Source: Citrobacter sp. Marseille-Q6884 (lineage in GTDB: Bacteria; Pseudomonadota; Gammaproteobacteria; Enterobacterales; Enterobacteriaceae). Taken from it: 64,000 nucleotides of DNA. Each line of letters opens with the position of its first letter. The first letter of the stretch is position 1. The notes below the pieces were generated by a model that was given only the letters and a program-made list of their open reading frames with translations, made no database searches and had not been told where the DNA came from. The stretch spans positions 558,001 through 622,000 of the forward strand of contig NZ_CAMDRE010000002.1 of assembly GCF_945906775.1 (NCBI RefSeq). The letters are read 5' to 3'. Shown here in pieces: positions 51,253-59,825 of this stretch. The position numbers and the translations under genes are program-made.

Positions 51253-53133
51253 ATGATGACTGTGCTCAGGCAGGCGCTGTTCTGTCTGTTATTGCTATGG
51301 CTGCCCGTCTCCTGGGCGGCTGATATCGGCTGGCTACGTTCACCCGATAACGACCACGCCAGCGTTCGCTTACGCGCCGATACCTCTGCTGACGGTGAAA
51401 CCCGGCTACTGCTGGATGTGAAACTGGAAGATGGCTGGAAAACCTACTGGCGCTCGCCGGGTGAGGGGGGTGTGGCGCCTTCAATCGCCTGGAAAGGTGA
51501 AAAGCCCACCGTGGACTGGTTCTGGCCAACGCCAGCGCGCTTTGACGTCGCGAATATCACCACCCAGGGGTATCACGATAAGGTGACATTCCCGATGGTT
51601 GTTCGCGATACACCGCCAGACGTGTTTACCGGCGTACTGACGCTCTCGACCTGCAGCAATGTCTGTCTGCTGACGGACTATCCATTTTCCGTGACGCCTA
51701 CCGTTCAGGAACCGACGTTTGCGCATGACTATGCTCAGGCGATGGGGCAAATCCCCCTTGCCACTGGGCTGACGGAGTCGCTCAGTGTCGGCGCGCGCGC
51801 CGGAGAACTGGTTGTCGATGCATATCGTGCGGGAGGCTGGTCTGCGCCTGAACTGTATCTGGATACGGTTGATGAGGCGGATTTCGGTAAGCCACACATC
51901 CGTGTGGTCGGAGAAAAACTACAGGCGACGATCCCCGTTCACGACAGTTGGGGAGAAGGGGCACCTGACTTACGCGGTCAGTCGCTGACGCTGGTCCTGG
52001 TTGATAACGGGGTTGCGCAAGAAAGCCGGTTGATGATTGGTGAGGCTCCGGCACCGGAAAGCGCTGCGTTTCCATTATGGCAGGTTGTTTTAATGGCGCT
52101 GCTGGGCGGGCTTATCCTGAATCTGATGCCCTGTGTGCTCCCGGTGTTAGGCATGAAACTCGGCTCGATTTTACTCGTCGAGGAGAAAAATCGTCATCAG
52201 ATCCGCCGCCAGTTTCTGGCATCGGTAGCCGGCATTCTGGTTTCTTTTATGGCGATGGCGTTACTGATGACGGTATTGCGTATGACCCATCAGGCGCTCG
52301 GTTGGGGGATTCAGTTCCAGAGTCCGTGGTTTATCGGCGTGATGACACTGGTGATGCTGATTTTTAGCGCCAGCCTGTTTGGGATGTTTGAATTCCGTCT
52401 TCCGTCATCGATGACGACCACGCTGGCGACTCACGGTGGTCATGGGCTGGCCGGGCATTTCTGGCAAGGCGCATTTGCGACGCTGCTTGCGACACCGTGC
52501 AGCGCGCCTTTTCTGGGGACGGCAGTCGCGGTGGCGCTGACGGCTTCACTGCCAACGCTTTGGGGGCTTTTTCTCGCGCTTGGACTGGGGATGAGCGTGC
52601 CCTGGCTGCTGGTGGCACTGCGCCCGGGTCTGGCTCTGCGTCTGCCACGCCCGGGACGTTGGATGAATACCCTACGGTATCTTCTCGGCGTGATGATGCT
52701 CGGTTCGGCTATCTGGCTGGCGACCTTGCTGCTACCGCATTTGGGGTTCTCCACGAACAGCGCCATCAAAGAGAGCGTGAACTGGCAACCGCTGAGTGAG
52801 CAGGCCATCGACAATGCCCTGGCTCAAAACAAGCGCGTCTTCATCGATGTGACCGCCGACTGGTGTATCACCTGTAAAGTAAATAAATACAACGTATTGC
52901 AAAAAGATGATGTGCAGGCCGCTCTGCAACAGCCCGATGTCGTGGCGCTGCGGGGGGACTGGACGCTGCCCTCGGCTGACATTAGCGAATTTTTGAAAAA
53001 ACGCGGCCAGGTTGCTGTGCCGTTTAATCAAATTTATGGCCCCGGTTTGCCGGAAGGTCAGGCGTTACCAACGCTGCTAACCCGCGATGCGGTGTTACAA
53101 ACGCTGGTGGATGCCCAAGGAGCGAAACCATGA
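51253..53133 (+). CDS. scsB: ScsB, DsbD-like membrane electron transporter
   Basis: ScsB moves reducing power from cytoplasmic thioredoxin across the membrane to ScsC and probably ScsD. The 626-aa protein has a signal peptide, an N-terminal periplasmic domain (about 22-275), and a DsbD-type membrane domain with cysteines in LMPCVLP (Cys294) and ATPCSAPF (Cys416). A C-terminal thioredoxin domain with WCITC (Cys538/Cys541) follows. scsC begins inside its stop codon (ATGA), so they are coupled. Confidence 0.95.
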   Translation: MMTVLRQALFCLLLLWLPVSWAADIGWLRSPDNDHASVRLRADTSADGETRLLLDVKLEDGWKTYWRSPGEGGVAPSIAWKGEKPTVDWFWPTPARFDVANITTQGYHDKVTFPMVVRDTPPDVFTGVLTLSTCSNVCLLTDYPFSVTPTVQEPTFAHDYAQAMGQIPLATGLTESLSVGARAGELVVDAYRAGGWSAPELYLDTVDEADFGKPHIRVVGEKLQATIPVHDSWGEGAPDLRGQSLTLVLVDNGVAQESRLMIGEAPAPESAAFPLWQVVLMALLGGLILNLMPCVLPVLGMKLGSILLVEEKNRHQIRRQFLASVAGILVSFMAMALLMTVLRMTHQALGWGIQFQSPWFIGVMTLVMLIFSASLFGMFEFRLPSSMTTTLATHGGHGLAGHFWQGAFATLLATPCSAPFLGTAVAVALTASLPTLWGLFLALGLGMSVPWLLVALRPGLALRLPRPGRWMNTLRYLLGVMMLGSAIWLATLLLPHLGFSTNSAIKESVNWQPLSEQAIDNALAQNKRVFIDVTADWCITCKVNKYNVLQKDDVQAALQQPDVVALRGDWTLPSADISEFLKKRGQVAVPFNQIYGPGLPEGQALPTLLTRDAVLQTLVDAQGAKP

Positions 53134-53753
53134 AAATCCTGATCGTTCTGTTGTTAACCCTGTTTTCAGCCGTAAGTACGGCAAAAGCGCCTGCGCCGTT
53201 TACCCCGGAGCAGGAAAAGCAAATTGAAGCGCTCATTCAGGAAGCCTTGTTTAATGATCCCAATAGCCCCCGCATTGGCGCGAAGAATGCGAAACTGACG
53301 CTGATTAATTTTACCGACTACAACTGTCCGTACTGTAAGCAACTCGACCCTATGCTGGAAAAAATTGTGCAAAAGTACCCGGATGTCGCGGTGGTCATTA
53401 AACCGTTACCGTTTAAAGGTGAAACTTCGGTGCTGTCGGCACGAACGGTACTGACGACCTGGCGCCAGCATCCTGAGCAGTTTCTGGCTCTGCATGAAAA
53501 GCTGATGCAGAAGAAGGGTTACCATACCGACGTGAGTATCAAACAGGCGCAGGAAAAGGCTGCGGCCAGCCCGGTAACGCTGGATGAGCAAAGCCAGGAA
53601 ACGCTGAGTACTAACCTGCAACTGGCGCGGCTGGTCGGGGTACAGGGGACCCCCGCGACAATTATTGGCGATGAGCTGATACCGGGGGCGGTCTCCTGGG
53701 AAACGCTGGAAGAGGTCGTCAAAGAAAAACTGGCGGTCGCCAATGGTCAGTAA
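53130..53753 (+). CDS. scsC: ScsC, periplasmic DsbA/DsbG-like thioredoxin-fold protein
   Basis: ScsC is a 207-aa protein with a signal peptide (MKILIVLLLTLFSAVSTAKA), active site Cys66-Pro-Tyr-Cys69 and cis-proline motif GTPATI. It is kept reduced by ScsB and protects protein cysteines during copper stress. It lacks the long N-terminal trimerisation segment of the Proteus ScsC, so a monomer as in Salmonella is expected. It overlaps scsD by 11 bp. Confidence 0.95.
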   Translation: MKILIVLLLTLFSAVSTAKAPAPFTPEQEKQIEALIQEALFNDPNSPRIGAKNAKLTLINFTDYNCPYCKQLDPMLEKIVQKYPDVAVVIKPLPFKGETSVLSARTVLTTWRQHPEQFLALHEKLMQKKGYHTDVSIKQAQEKAAASPVTLDEQSQETLSTNLQLARLVGVQGTPATIIGDELIPGAVSWETLEEVVKEKLAVANGQ

Positions 53754-54249
53754 GCTGCGGCGTTGGTTGCGCGAAGGCCTCATCTTACTGGTGCTGCTGG
53801 CCGGAGTGATGTTGCTGATGGACGCCTGGCGAGCGCCTCAACTTCCCGCCTCATTTGACAGCACGCCGTTGCAGACGCTGGATGGTGAAACCGTCACACT
53901 GGCGGCGCTCAGTCATGAGGAGCCCGTACTGCTCTATTTCTGGGCCAGTTGGTGCGGCGTTTGTCGATTCACGACGCCTGAGGTCGCCAGATTACGCGGC
54001 GAGGGCGAAAACGTCATGACGGTTGCACTCCGCTCCGGCAATGAAGCGGAGGTTTCACGCTGGTTATCGCGCAAGGGCGTGGCGTTTCCGGTCATCAATG
54101 ATGCCGATGGCGCAATCTCCCGCAGTTGGGAAATCAGCGTCACACCGACGATTGTGGTTATCTCAAAAGGAGAGGTGGTTTCCACCACCAGCGGCTGGAC
54201 CAGCTACTGGGGCATGAAGCTTCGGTTGTGGTGGGCAAAAACGTTCTGA
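53743..54249 (+). CDS. scsD: ScsD, membrane-anchored thioredoxin-like protein
   Basis: ScsD is a 168-aa TlpA/ResA-like protein with one N-terminal membrane anchor (about residues 11-27) and a periplasmic thioredoxin domain with WASWCGVC (Cys71/Cys74). It is probably another reductive partner of ScsB. It is the last gene of scsABCD and is followed by a strong terminator. Confidence 0.94.
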   Translation: MVSKLRRWLREGLILLVLLAGVMLLMDAWRAPQLPASFDSTPLQTLDGETVTLAALSHEEPVLLYFWASWCGVCRFTTPEVARLRGEGENVMTVALRSGNEAEVSRWLSRKGVAFPVINDADGAISRSWEISVTPTIVVISKGEVVSTTSGWTSYWGMKLRLWWAKTF

Positions 54250-54254
54250 ACAGC

Positions 54255-54279
54255 ATGCCGGGGAAACCCGGCATTTTTT
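54255..54279 (+). terminator. Terminator of scsABCD
   Basis: ATGCCGGG and CCCGGCAT are 8-bp arms around GAAA, directly followed by six T residues. Confidence 0.93.
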
Positions 54280-54385
54280 ATGGTGTGACCAGGAAAAGAA
54301 GAAGGCATATTTCGTTGCCCGGCGAAGCAAGTCCGCTCATGAGTCTCCAGAATGGAGCATCTTCTCTTTTTCAGGAAAGTGCAGC

Positions 54386-55141
54386 ATGGCGAGTTCATTA
54401 GCGTTTGAACCTTCTCTGGTGATGATGATTGCGGCAACGTTTGTCCTGGCAGGTATGGTGAAAGGTGTCACCGGGATGGGATTGCCGACTGTTGCGATGG
54501 GGATACTCGGATCGATTATCTCACCGGTTGCAGCAGCGGCCATGCTGCTGCTCCCCTCCCTGATCAGCAATGTGTTTCAGTTTGGCGGCGGCGGAAATAC
54601 CCGCACATTACTGAAACGGCTTTGGCCGATGTTGTTGACAGTGGTGATTGCGACCCTGCTTGCCAGCGTCTGGATCACCGGAGGCGATACGACACGCACG
54701 CAGTTTGCGCTTGGCGTGGCGCTGGTCGCGTACGCCATCTGGACGCTGGCGGGGAAAAAGATCCCGGTGGATCCGCGGCGTGAAAAACCGCTCTCGCTTA
54801 TCATTGGCTTTATCACCGGCTTATTGACCGGTGGCACAGGCGTATTTGTTATGCCTGCAGTCCCGTGGATCCAGTCTTTAGGGTTTGAAAAAGATGAGTT
54901 GGTGCAGGCGCTCGGGATCTCGTTTACGTTTTCGACGCTGGCGCTCGCGCTTGGGCTGTGGTGGCACAATGCGCTACCCGTCCAGTCGCTAACCGTATCC
55001 GCTTTTGCCATCGTTCCTGCATTAATGGGTCAATGGATTGGCACCCATGTGCGGCGACTGATTTCGCCTTTGGTATTTAAACGCTGTTTTCTGCTATGCC
55101 TGGTGGGGCTCGGCGCGGAAATGATGCTACGCGCGGCGTGA
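54386..55141 (+). CDS. TauE/SafE-family membrane exporter
   Basis: This 251-aa protein has about eight membrane segments and the two family motifs MVKGVTGMGLPTVAMG (about 24-39) and LLTGGTGVFVMPAVP (about 148-162). TauE/SafE members export sulfite, sulfoacetate or related anions; the substrate here is not known. It starts after the scs terminator and 69 bp before a winged-helix regulator on the same strand, so the two may be a sensor-exporter pair. Confidence 0.86.
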   Translation: MASSLAFEPSLVMMIAATFVLAGMVKGVTGMGLPTVAMGILGSIISPVAAAAMLLLPSLISNVFQFGGGGNTRTLLKRLWPMLLTVVIATLLASVWITGGDTTRTQFALGVALVAYAIWTLAGKKIPVDPRREKPLSLIIGFITGLLTGGTGVFVMPAVPWIQSLGFEKDELVQALGISFTFSTLALALGLWWHNALPVQSLTVSAFAIVPALMGQWIGTHVRRLISPLVFKRCFLLCLVGLGAEMMLRAA

Positions 55142-55210
55142 TATGCGCGATGACTTAACGGTTGTTTCATGGCATCGTTATTCCCGATAACCCGTGGCGG
55201 AGGGGGAGTG

Positions 55211-55918
55211 ATGACATCACTGATGCTCAATAATGAAGACGATGAACTGGAATCGCGAATGGCGTTAACCGCAGCGGTCATGGCGGATAAATCACGTTCG
55301 CGCATGCTGTGTGCCCTGATGGATGGCCGGGCCTGGACTGCGACTGAACTTAGCGCAGTGGCGGATGTGTCAGCCTCTACCGCCAGCGCTCATCTGGCTC
55401 GTCTGTGCGAACAGCGTTTCGTGATTGCGCTTGCTCAGGGACGGCATCGTTATTTTCGTCTGGCGGGGACGGATATCGCTGAACTGCTGGAGCGCCTGAT
55501 GGGCGTAGCATGGGCCGTACCTCCGCCCAGGAAAATCTCCACACCGCCCGGTTTACGACATGCCCGAACCTGCTATGACCATCTTGCCGGAGAAGTTGCG
55601 GTGATGTTGTTCGATACGCTGGTATCACGGCAATGGCTAACGGCGGATGGCGAAACGCTAACCGATTCTGGACAAGAAAAGCTGGCGGGAATGGGGATTG
55701 TCTTCCCCTCTGGCGTATCCCGACGAAAATTCAGTTGTGGCTGCCTGGACTGGAGTGAGCGACGTTACCATCCCGGTGGGGTGCTCGGGGCAACGCTTTT
55801 AACCTGGTTTATCGGCCAACGGTGGATTAAAACGGAGGTCGGGAGCCGTCGGGTCACCTTTACGCCGTTGGGTATTCGCAAACTCCAGACGGAGTTTGGC
55901 ATTAAAGCGGCACGATAG
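55211..55918 (+). CDS. ArsR-type winged-helix regulator
   Basis: This 235-aa protein has an ArsR-like DNA-binding domain in its first 90 residues (MADKSRSRMLCALMDGRAWTATELS...STASAHLARLCEQRFV). The longer C-terminal domain has cysteines in ARTCYDHLAGEVA and FSCGCLDWSERR, which could sense metal, thiol or oxidised sulfur. The ATG at 55211 follows GGAGGGGGAG; an earlier ATG at 55169 adds 14 residues with no clear role. It probably controls the TauE-type gene before it. Confidence 0.8.
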   Translation: MTSLMLNNEDDELESRMALTAAVMADKSRSRMLCALMDGRAWTATELSAVADVSASTASAHLARLCEQRFVIALAQGRHRYFRLAGTDIAELLERLMGVAWAVPPPRKISTPPGLRHARTCYDHLAGEVAVMLFDTLVSRQWLTADGETLTDSGQEKLAGMGIVFPSGVSRRKFSCGCLDWSERRYHPGGVLGATLLTWFIGQRWIKTEVGSRRVTFTPLGIRKLQTEFGIKAAR

Positions 55919-56005
55919 ATCGCCTGTTTTGCGAATGCGTTCCCGGAAAAATGTCATATTTCTGTCACACTCTATGAGAATGAATAACAACAAGAGGTCG
56001 TAGGG

Positions 56006-57247
56006 ATGAAAAAATCGTTAATTGCCGCAGCGGTAGCGGGGGCGGTGTTGCTGTCATCCGCCGCACAGGCGCAGACAGCGCCGGATGGCTATCAGCTGCA
56101 GCAAGTATTGATGATGAGCCGACATAACTTACGTGCACCTTTAGCCAATAACGGCAGCGTTCTTGAACAATCAACGCCAAAGCAATGGCCGGAATGGGAT
56201 GTCCCTGGTGGGCAACTCACCACCAAAGGCGGGGTGCTGGAAATTTATATGGGCCATTACATGCGTGAATGGCTGGCAGAGCAGGGGATGGTGAAGTCAG
56301 GTGAATGTCCACCGCCTGAAACGGTGTATACCTATGCCAACAGCCTCCAGCGTACGGTCGCCACGGCGCAGTTCTTCGTGACTGGCGCTTTTCCGGGATG
56401 CGATATTCCGGTACATCATCAGGAAAAAATGGGCACCATGGATCCAACGTTCAATCCGGTGATCACGGATGATTCGACGGCCTTTAGCCAGCAGGCCGTT
56501 CAGGCGATGGAAAAAGAGCGCAGCAAAATGCAGCTCAACGACAGCTATCAGCTGCTTGAGCAAATGACAAATTACAAAGATTCCCCATCCTGCAAAGAAA
56601 AACAGCAATGTTCCCTGACCGATGCCAAAGACACGTTTAGCGCGAAGTATCAACAGGAGCCTGGCGTATCGGGACCGCTGAAAGTGGGTAACTCGCTGGT
56701 GGATGCGTTCACTCTGCAATATTACGAAGGCTTCCCGATGGATGACGTTGCCTGGGGTGAGATTAAATCCGATCAGCAGTGGAAAGTCTTGTCGAAGCTG
56801 AAAAATGGGTATCAGGACAGTCTGTTTACCTCCCCGGAAGTGGCGCAGAACGTTGCCAAACCGCTGGTGAAATATATCGACAATGCCCTGGTGACGGAGC
56901 GGGCGAAGGCACCGAAGATCACCGTGCTGGTGGGGCATGACTCGAACATTGCCTCGCTGCTGACGGCGCTGGATTTCAAACCCTACCAGCTACATGACCA
57001 GAATGAGCGCACGCCGATTGGCGGGAAGATCGTCTTCCAGCGTTGGCATGACAGCAACACTAACCGTGATCTGATGAAAATTGAGTATGTGTATCAGAGC
57101 TCGCAGCAGTTGCGTAATGCCGAGGTTCTGACGCTGAAAGCACCCGCACAGCGTGTGACCCTGGAGCTGAAAGGGTGTCCGATAGACGCGAATGGATTTT
57201 GCCCTATTGATCAATTCGATAGCGTGTTGAATCAGGCGGCTAAGTAA
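56006..57247 (+). CDS. agp: Glucose-1-phosphatase, periplasmic
   Basis: Agp releases phosphate from glucose-1-phosphate in the periplasm and has some phytase activity. The 413-aa histidine acid phosphatase has a signal peptide (MKKSLIAAAVAGAVLLSSAAQA), the catalytic RHNLRAP (about 39-45), GHDSNIA (the His-Asp pair, about 311-317) and several cysteines for disulfides. The length equals E. coli Agp. Being next to the Scs/DsbA oxidoreductases is positional, not proof of a link. Confidence 0.97.
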   Translation: MKKSLIAAAVAGAVLLSSAAQAQTAPDGYQLQQVLMMSRHNLRAPLANNGSVLEQSTPKQWPEWDVPGGQLTTKGGVLEIYMGHYMREWLAEQGMVKSGECPPPETVYTYANSLQRTVATAQFFVTGAFPGCDIPVHHQEKMGTMDPTFNPVITDDSTAFSQQAVQAMEKERSKMQLNDSYQLLEQMTNYKDSPSCKEKQQCSLTDAKDTFSAKYQQEPGVSGPLKVGNSLVDAFTLQYYEGFPMDDVAWGEIKSDQQWKVLSKLKNGYQDSLFTSPEVAQNVAKPLVKYIDNALVTERAKAPKITVLVGHDSNIASLLTALDFKPYQLHDQNERTPIGGKIVFQRWHDSNTNRDLMKIEYVYQSSQQLRNAEVLTLKAPAQRVTLELKGCPIDANGFCPIDQFDSVLNQAAK

Positions 57248-57253
57248 AAGAAA

Positions 57254-57279
57254 ACTCCCCCGTGCAGTCGCGGGGGAGT
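57254..57279 (-). terminator. Terminator of wrbA-yccJ
   Basis: ACTCCCCCG/CGGGGGAGT arms have an 8-nt loop and are followed by TTTTCTTTT on the minus strand. It can also serve agp from the other side. Confidence 0.85.
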
Positions 57280-57286
57280 CAGAACG

Positions 57287-57514
57287 CTAGACGTTTTTAC
57301 GTTCGATAGTTTGTTCACCCCAATAGAGTGAATCTTTGTCGGTTTTCTCAAAGGCTTTGATAAGCACTTCGTCACTCCCTTCTTCCCAAATTTTCTCTGC
57401 CAGTTTCTCGTCATAATGGGCGACTTCAAAAATGGCTTCGGCTATTTCCGGCGATGTATTGCGCAGACTTGCCCATTCGCCGACGCGATGGGCTTTCGCT
57501 TCTTGAGTTGGCAT
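57287..57514 (-). CDS. yccJ: YccJ, small conserved protein
   Basis: This 75-aa acidic protein (MPTQEAKAHRVGEWASLR...GEQTIERKNV) has the length of E. coli YccJ, which is a stationary-phase protein of unknown function. It starts 20 bp after wrbA with an AGGAGG ribosome-binding site, so it is in a wrbA-yccJ operon. Confidence 0.95.
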   Translation of the reverse strand: MPTQEAKAHRVGEWASLRNTSPEIAEAIFEVAHYDEKLAEKIWEEGSDEVLIKAFEKTDKDSLYWGEQTIERKNV

Positions 57515-57534
57515 TCGAATCCTCCTGTTGAAGA

Positions 57535-58131
57535 TTAGCCGTTGAGTTTTACTGCCAGACCTGCGACATATTCACCCTGATAGCGGGCAATAGACAATTC
57601 TTCCTGGCTTGGCTGGCGAGAGCCATCGCCTCCGGCAATCGTGGTTGCGCCGTACGGTGTACCGCCGCGAACCTGTGAGACATCAAACAGTTCTTGTGCT
57701 GCATAACCAATAGGAACAATGACCATCCCGTGGTGGGCAAGGGTGGTCCAGGTTGATGTGATGGTTTGTTCCTGGCCGCCGCCGGTTCCCGTCGAGCTGA
57801 ATACGCTGGCGAGTTTGCCGTACAGGCCGCCAGAAGCCCACAGCCCACCGGTCTGATCCAGGAAGGTCCGCATTTGACCGGACATATTGCCAAAGCGTGT
57901 GGGGGTACCGAAAATGATAGCGTCGTAATCAGCCAGTTCCTGTGGGGTTGCGACTGGTGCGTTTTGCGTTTTGCCCCCCGCCTTCGCGAAGATCTCTGGC
58001 TGCATCGTTTCTGGCACGCGCTTAATGATAACCTCTGCGCCAGCCACTTTCTGTGCGCCTTCTGCGACTGCATGGGCCATGGTTTCAATGTGTCCGTACA
58101 TGGAATAATAAAGCACCAGAACTTTTGCCAT
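57535..58131 (-). CDS. wrbA: WrbA, NAD(P)H:quinone oxidoreductase
   Basis: WrbA is a tetrameric FMN flavoprotein that reduces quinones by two electrons, limiting oxidative stress in stationary phase. The 198-aa flavodoxin-like protein has the FMN phosphate loop YYSMYGHIETMA (about 8-19), TPTRFGNMSGQMR (about 76-88) and SSTGTGGGQEQT. The length equals E. coli WrbA. The start at 58131 follows AAGGAG. Confidence 0.96.
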   Translation of the reverse strand: MAKVLVLYYSMYGHIETMAHAVAEGAQKVAGAEVIIKRVPETMQPEIFAKAGGKTQNAPVATPQELADYDAIIFGTPTRFGNMSGQMRTFLDQTGGLWASGGLYGKLASVFSSTGTGGGQEQTITSTWTTLAHHGMVIVPIGYAAQELFDVSQVRGGTPYGATTIAGGDGSRQPSQEELSIARYQGEYVAGLAVKLNG

Positions 58132-58516
58132 TTTGCACTACTCCTTGAGTTAACGGTGTCCGTAGCGATTCGCTACCTACCTTTAAAGATATGACGTACT
58201 GCCAGGAGTGCAAATTTCACAATCATTTCTTTGATTTATAACAATTTTTATAACAATTGTTTTTGTTGCAAAATGATACATTTTTAATCAGGCAGAATTT
58301 AGCAGTCATAAGAAAGGCTTATTGATTTCACGGTGTGATTATTTATGTGATGCTCCCGATCCTGTTGCAGGATATTACAGTGAGCGCGCCGAGAGGCCAG
58401 TCTTCACTATGCTTAATCCCACGCAGTGAAAACCAGGGCATCGCCCAAACGCTGCGCGAGGTATCACACCTCAGTACCTATGCAATATGATGTCTAATCA
58501 ATGACGGAGGTCAGTA
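58132..58516. promoter_or_regulatory. Divergent wrbA/ymdF intergenic region
   Basis: This 385-bp gap has no gene I can support. The wrbA side is AT-rich and contains a perfect tandem repeat (58235-58258). The ymdF side has CTATGCTTAA (58407-58416), close to the sigma-S -10 pattern CTATACTTAA. That fits the stationary-phase expression known for both genes. Confidence 0.5.
58235..58258. repeat. 12-bp perfect tandem repeat upstream of wrbA
   Basis: TTTATAACAATT occurs twice with no gap (58235-58246 and 58247-58258). It lies about 105-130 bp before the wrbA start. Confidence 0.85.
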
Positions 58517-58690
58517 ATGGCAAACCATCGAGGCGGTTCCGGCAACTTTGCGGAAGACCGTGAAAGAGCATCAGAAGCAGGTCGAAAAGGTGGCCAGCAC
58601 AGCGGGGGAAACTTCAAGAATGACCCGCAACGCGCTTCAGAAGCAGGCAAAAAAGGGGGCAAAAATAGTCACGGCAATAACAAATCGTAA
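58517..58690 (+). CDS. ymdF: YmdF, KGG-motif stress protein
   Basis: This 57-aa basic, Gly-rich protein begins MANHRGGSGNFAEDRERASE and repeats the unit ASEAGRKGGQHSGGNF / ASEAGKKGGKNSHGNN, as in the KGG (stress-induced bacterial acidophilic repeat) family with YciG. Its function is unknown; expression is RpoS-linked in E. coli. GGAGG lies 8 bp before the ATG. Confidence 0.95.
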   Translation: MANHRGGSGNFAEDRERASEAGRKGGQHSGGNFKNDPQRASEAGKKGGKNSHGNNKS

Positions 58691-58754
58691 TTGTCGGGCT
58701 GTCTGTTAGATCTAACGTGACGGCTGGGCGTACAGCGTCAGACGTTACGTCGCC

Positions 58755-58788
58755 ACCGCCGCCGGGTGACACCGGCGGTTTTTTTTGT
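58755..58788 (+). terminator. Terminator of ymdF
   Basis: CCGCCGG (58759-58765) and CCGGCGG (58772-58778) arms have a 6-nt loop, followed by at least eight T residues. Confidence 0.93.
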
Positions 58789-58852
58789 CTGCAAGGTTGA
58801 ACTGTAACAAAACGCAACGCAGACTAATGACATTCAGTTAATCGGGTGTCGC

Positions 58853-59767
58853 ATGTCATTACTTTCTCGTTATTCCTTCTCTGTTAAACCCCAGGAGGCG
58901 ATCCTTATTGTGATCACCATGTTCTGGGGTGGAACCTTTCTGGCGGTACAATATGCGGTAACGCTGAGTGGCCCTTTTTTCTTTGTCGGTGTGCGCTTTG
59001 CGACAGCGGCGCTTGCCGTGGCGGTACTGTCGTTACATACGCTATGCGGCCTAACATGGTTGGAAGTGAAAGCCGGCGTGGCGATCGGGATCTCCATTGC
59101 GCTGGGTTATAGTCTGCAAACCTGGGGGCTACAGTTTATTCCCAGCAGTAAGTCTGCATTTATTACTGCCATGTATGTGCCGCTGGTCCCCCTTTTGCAG
59201 TGGCTGTGTCTGGGACGTATGCCTGGGCTAATGCCGTGCGTGGGTATTGTGCTGGCCTTTATCGGGCTGGTTTTTCTTGCCGGGCCCGGTGGCAATTTAC
59301 TTGCGCTCGGCACCGGCGAATGGATCACGCTCGCCAGCGCAGTCGCTATTGCGGCAGAAATTATTCTGATTAGCGCGTGGGCAGGAAAAGTCGATGTCCG
59401 TCGGGTCACGGTAGTGCAACTGGCGACGGCATCCGTGGTGGCATTTATTGCCATGGCCCCGGCAGGAGAGTCTGTACCGCCCATGTCGACAGGGTTGCTG
59501 GTCGTGGCGTTAGGACTGGGTATTTTCAGCGCCATTATTCAGGTTACGATGAACTGGGCTCAGCGCAGCGTTTCTCCAACGCGCGCGACGGTCATTTATA
59601 CCGGCGAGCCGGTGTGGGCAGGGATCTTTGGTCGGCTTGCCGGCGAGCGTTTACCGTTGCTTGCTCTGCTGGGGGCCGCGTTCATTATCGTGGGCGTCCT
59701 GGTCAGCGAACTGAAGTTCAAAAAGAAAAAGCCGGTACCGCAAGACGCGCCACCGGAGTCGCTTTAA
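58853..59767 (+). CDS. EamA-family drug/metabolite exporter
   Basis: This 304-aa protein has ten membrane segments in two EamA repeats (about 15-135 and 155-285) and a Lys-rich C-terminal tail (KFKKKKPVPQ). The substrate is unknown. It lies where E. coli has rutABCDEFG, 58 bp upstream of rutR on the same strand. A RutR-linked role in exporting a pyrimidine product or toxic intermediate is possible but not shown. Confidence 0.87.
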   Translation: MSLLSRYSFSVKPQEAILIVITMFWGGTFLAVQYAVTLSGPFFFVGVRFATAALAVAVLSLHTLCGLTWLEVKAGVAIGISIALGYSLQTWGLQFIPSSKSAFITAMYVPLVPLLQWLCLGRMPGLMPCVGIVLAFIGLVFLAGPGGNLLALGTGEWITLASAVAIAAEIILISAWAGKVDVRRVTVVQLATASVVAFIAMAPAGESVPPMSTGLLVVALGLGIFSAIIQVTMNWAQRSVSPTRATVIYTGEPVWAGIFGRLAGERLPLLALLGAAFIIVGVLVSELKFKKKKPVPQDAPPESL

Positions 59768-59825
59768 TTTAACCATTCACCGTGTGATTTGTTATGCTGA
59801 CGCCCTCAAAACAAGGAGAGGGCGC

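Noticed and set aside
57549..58088. 179-codon open frame on the same strand as wrbA in another frame
   Set aside because: It is a frame-shifted shadow of wrbA with atypical composition. wrbA itself has every expected motif.
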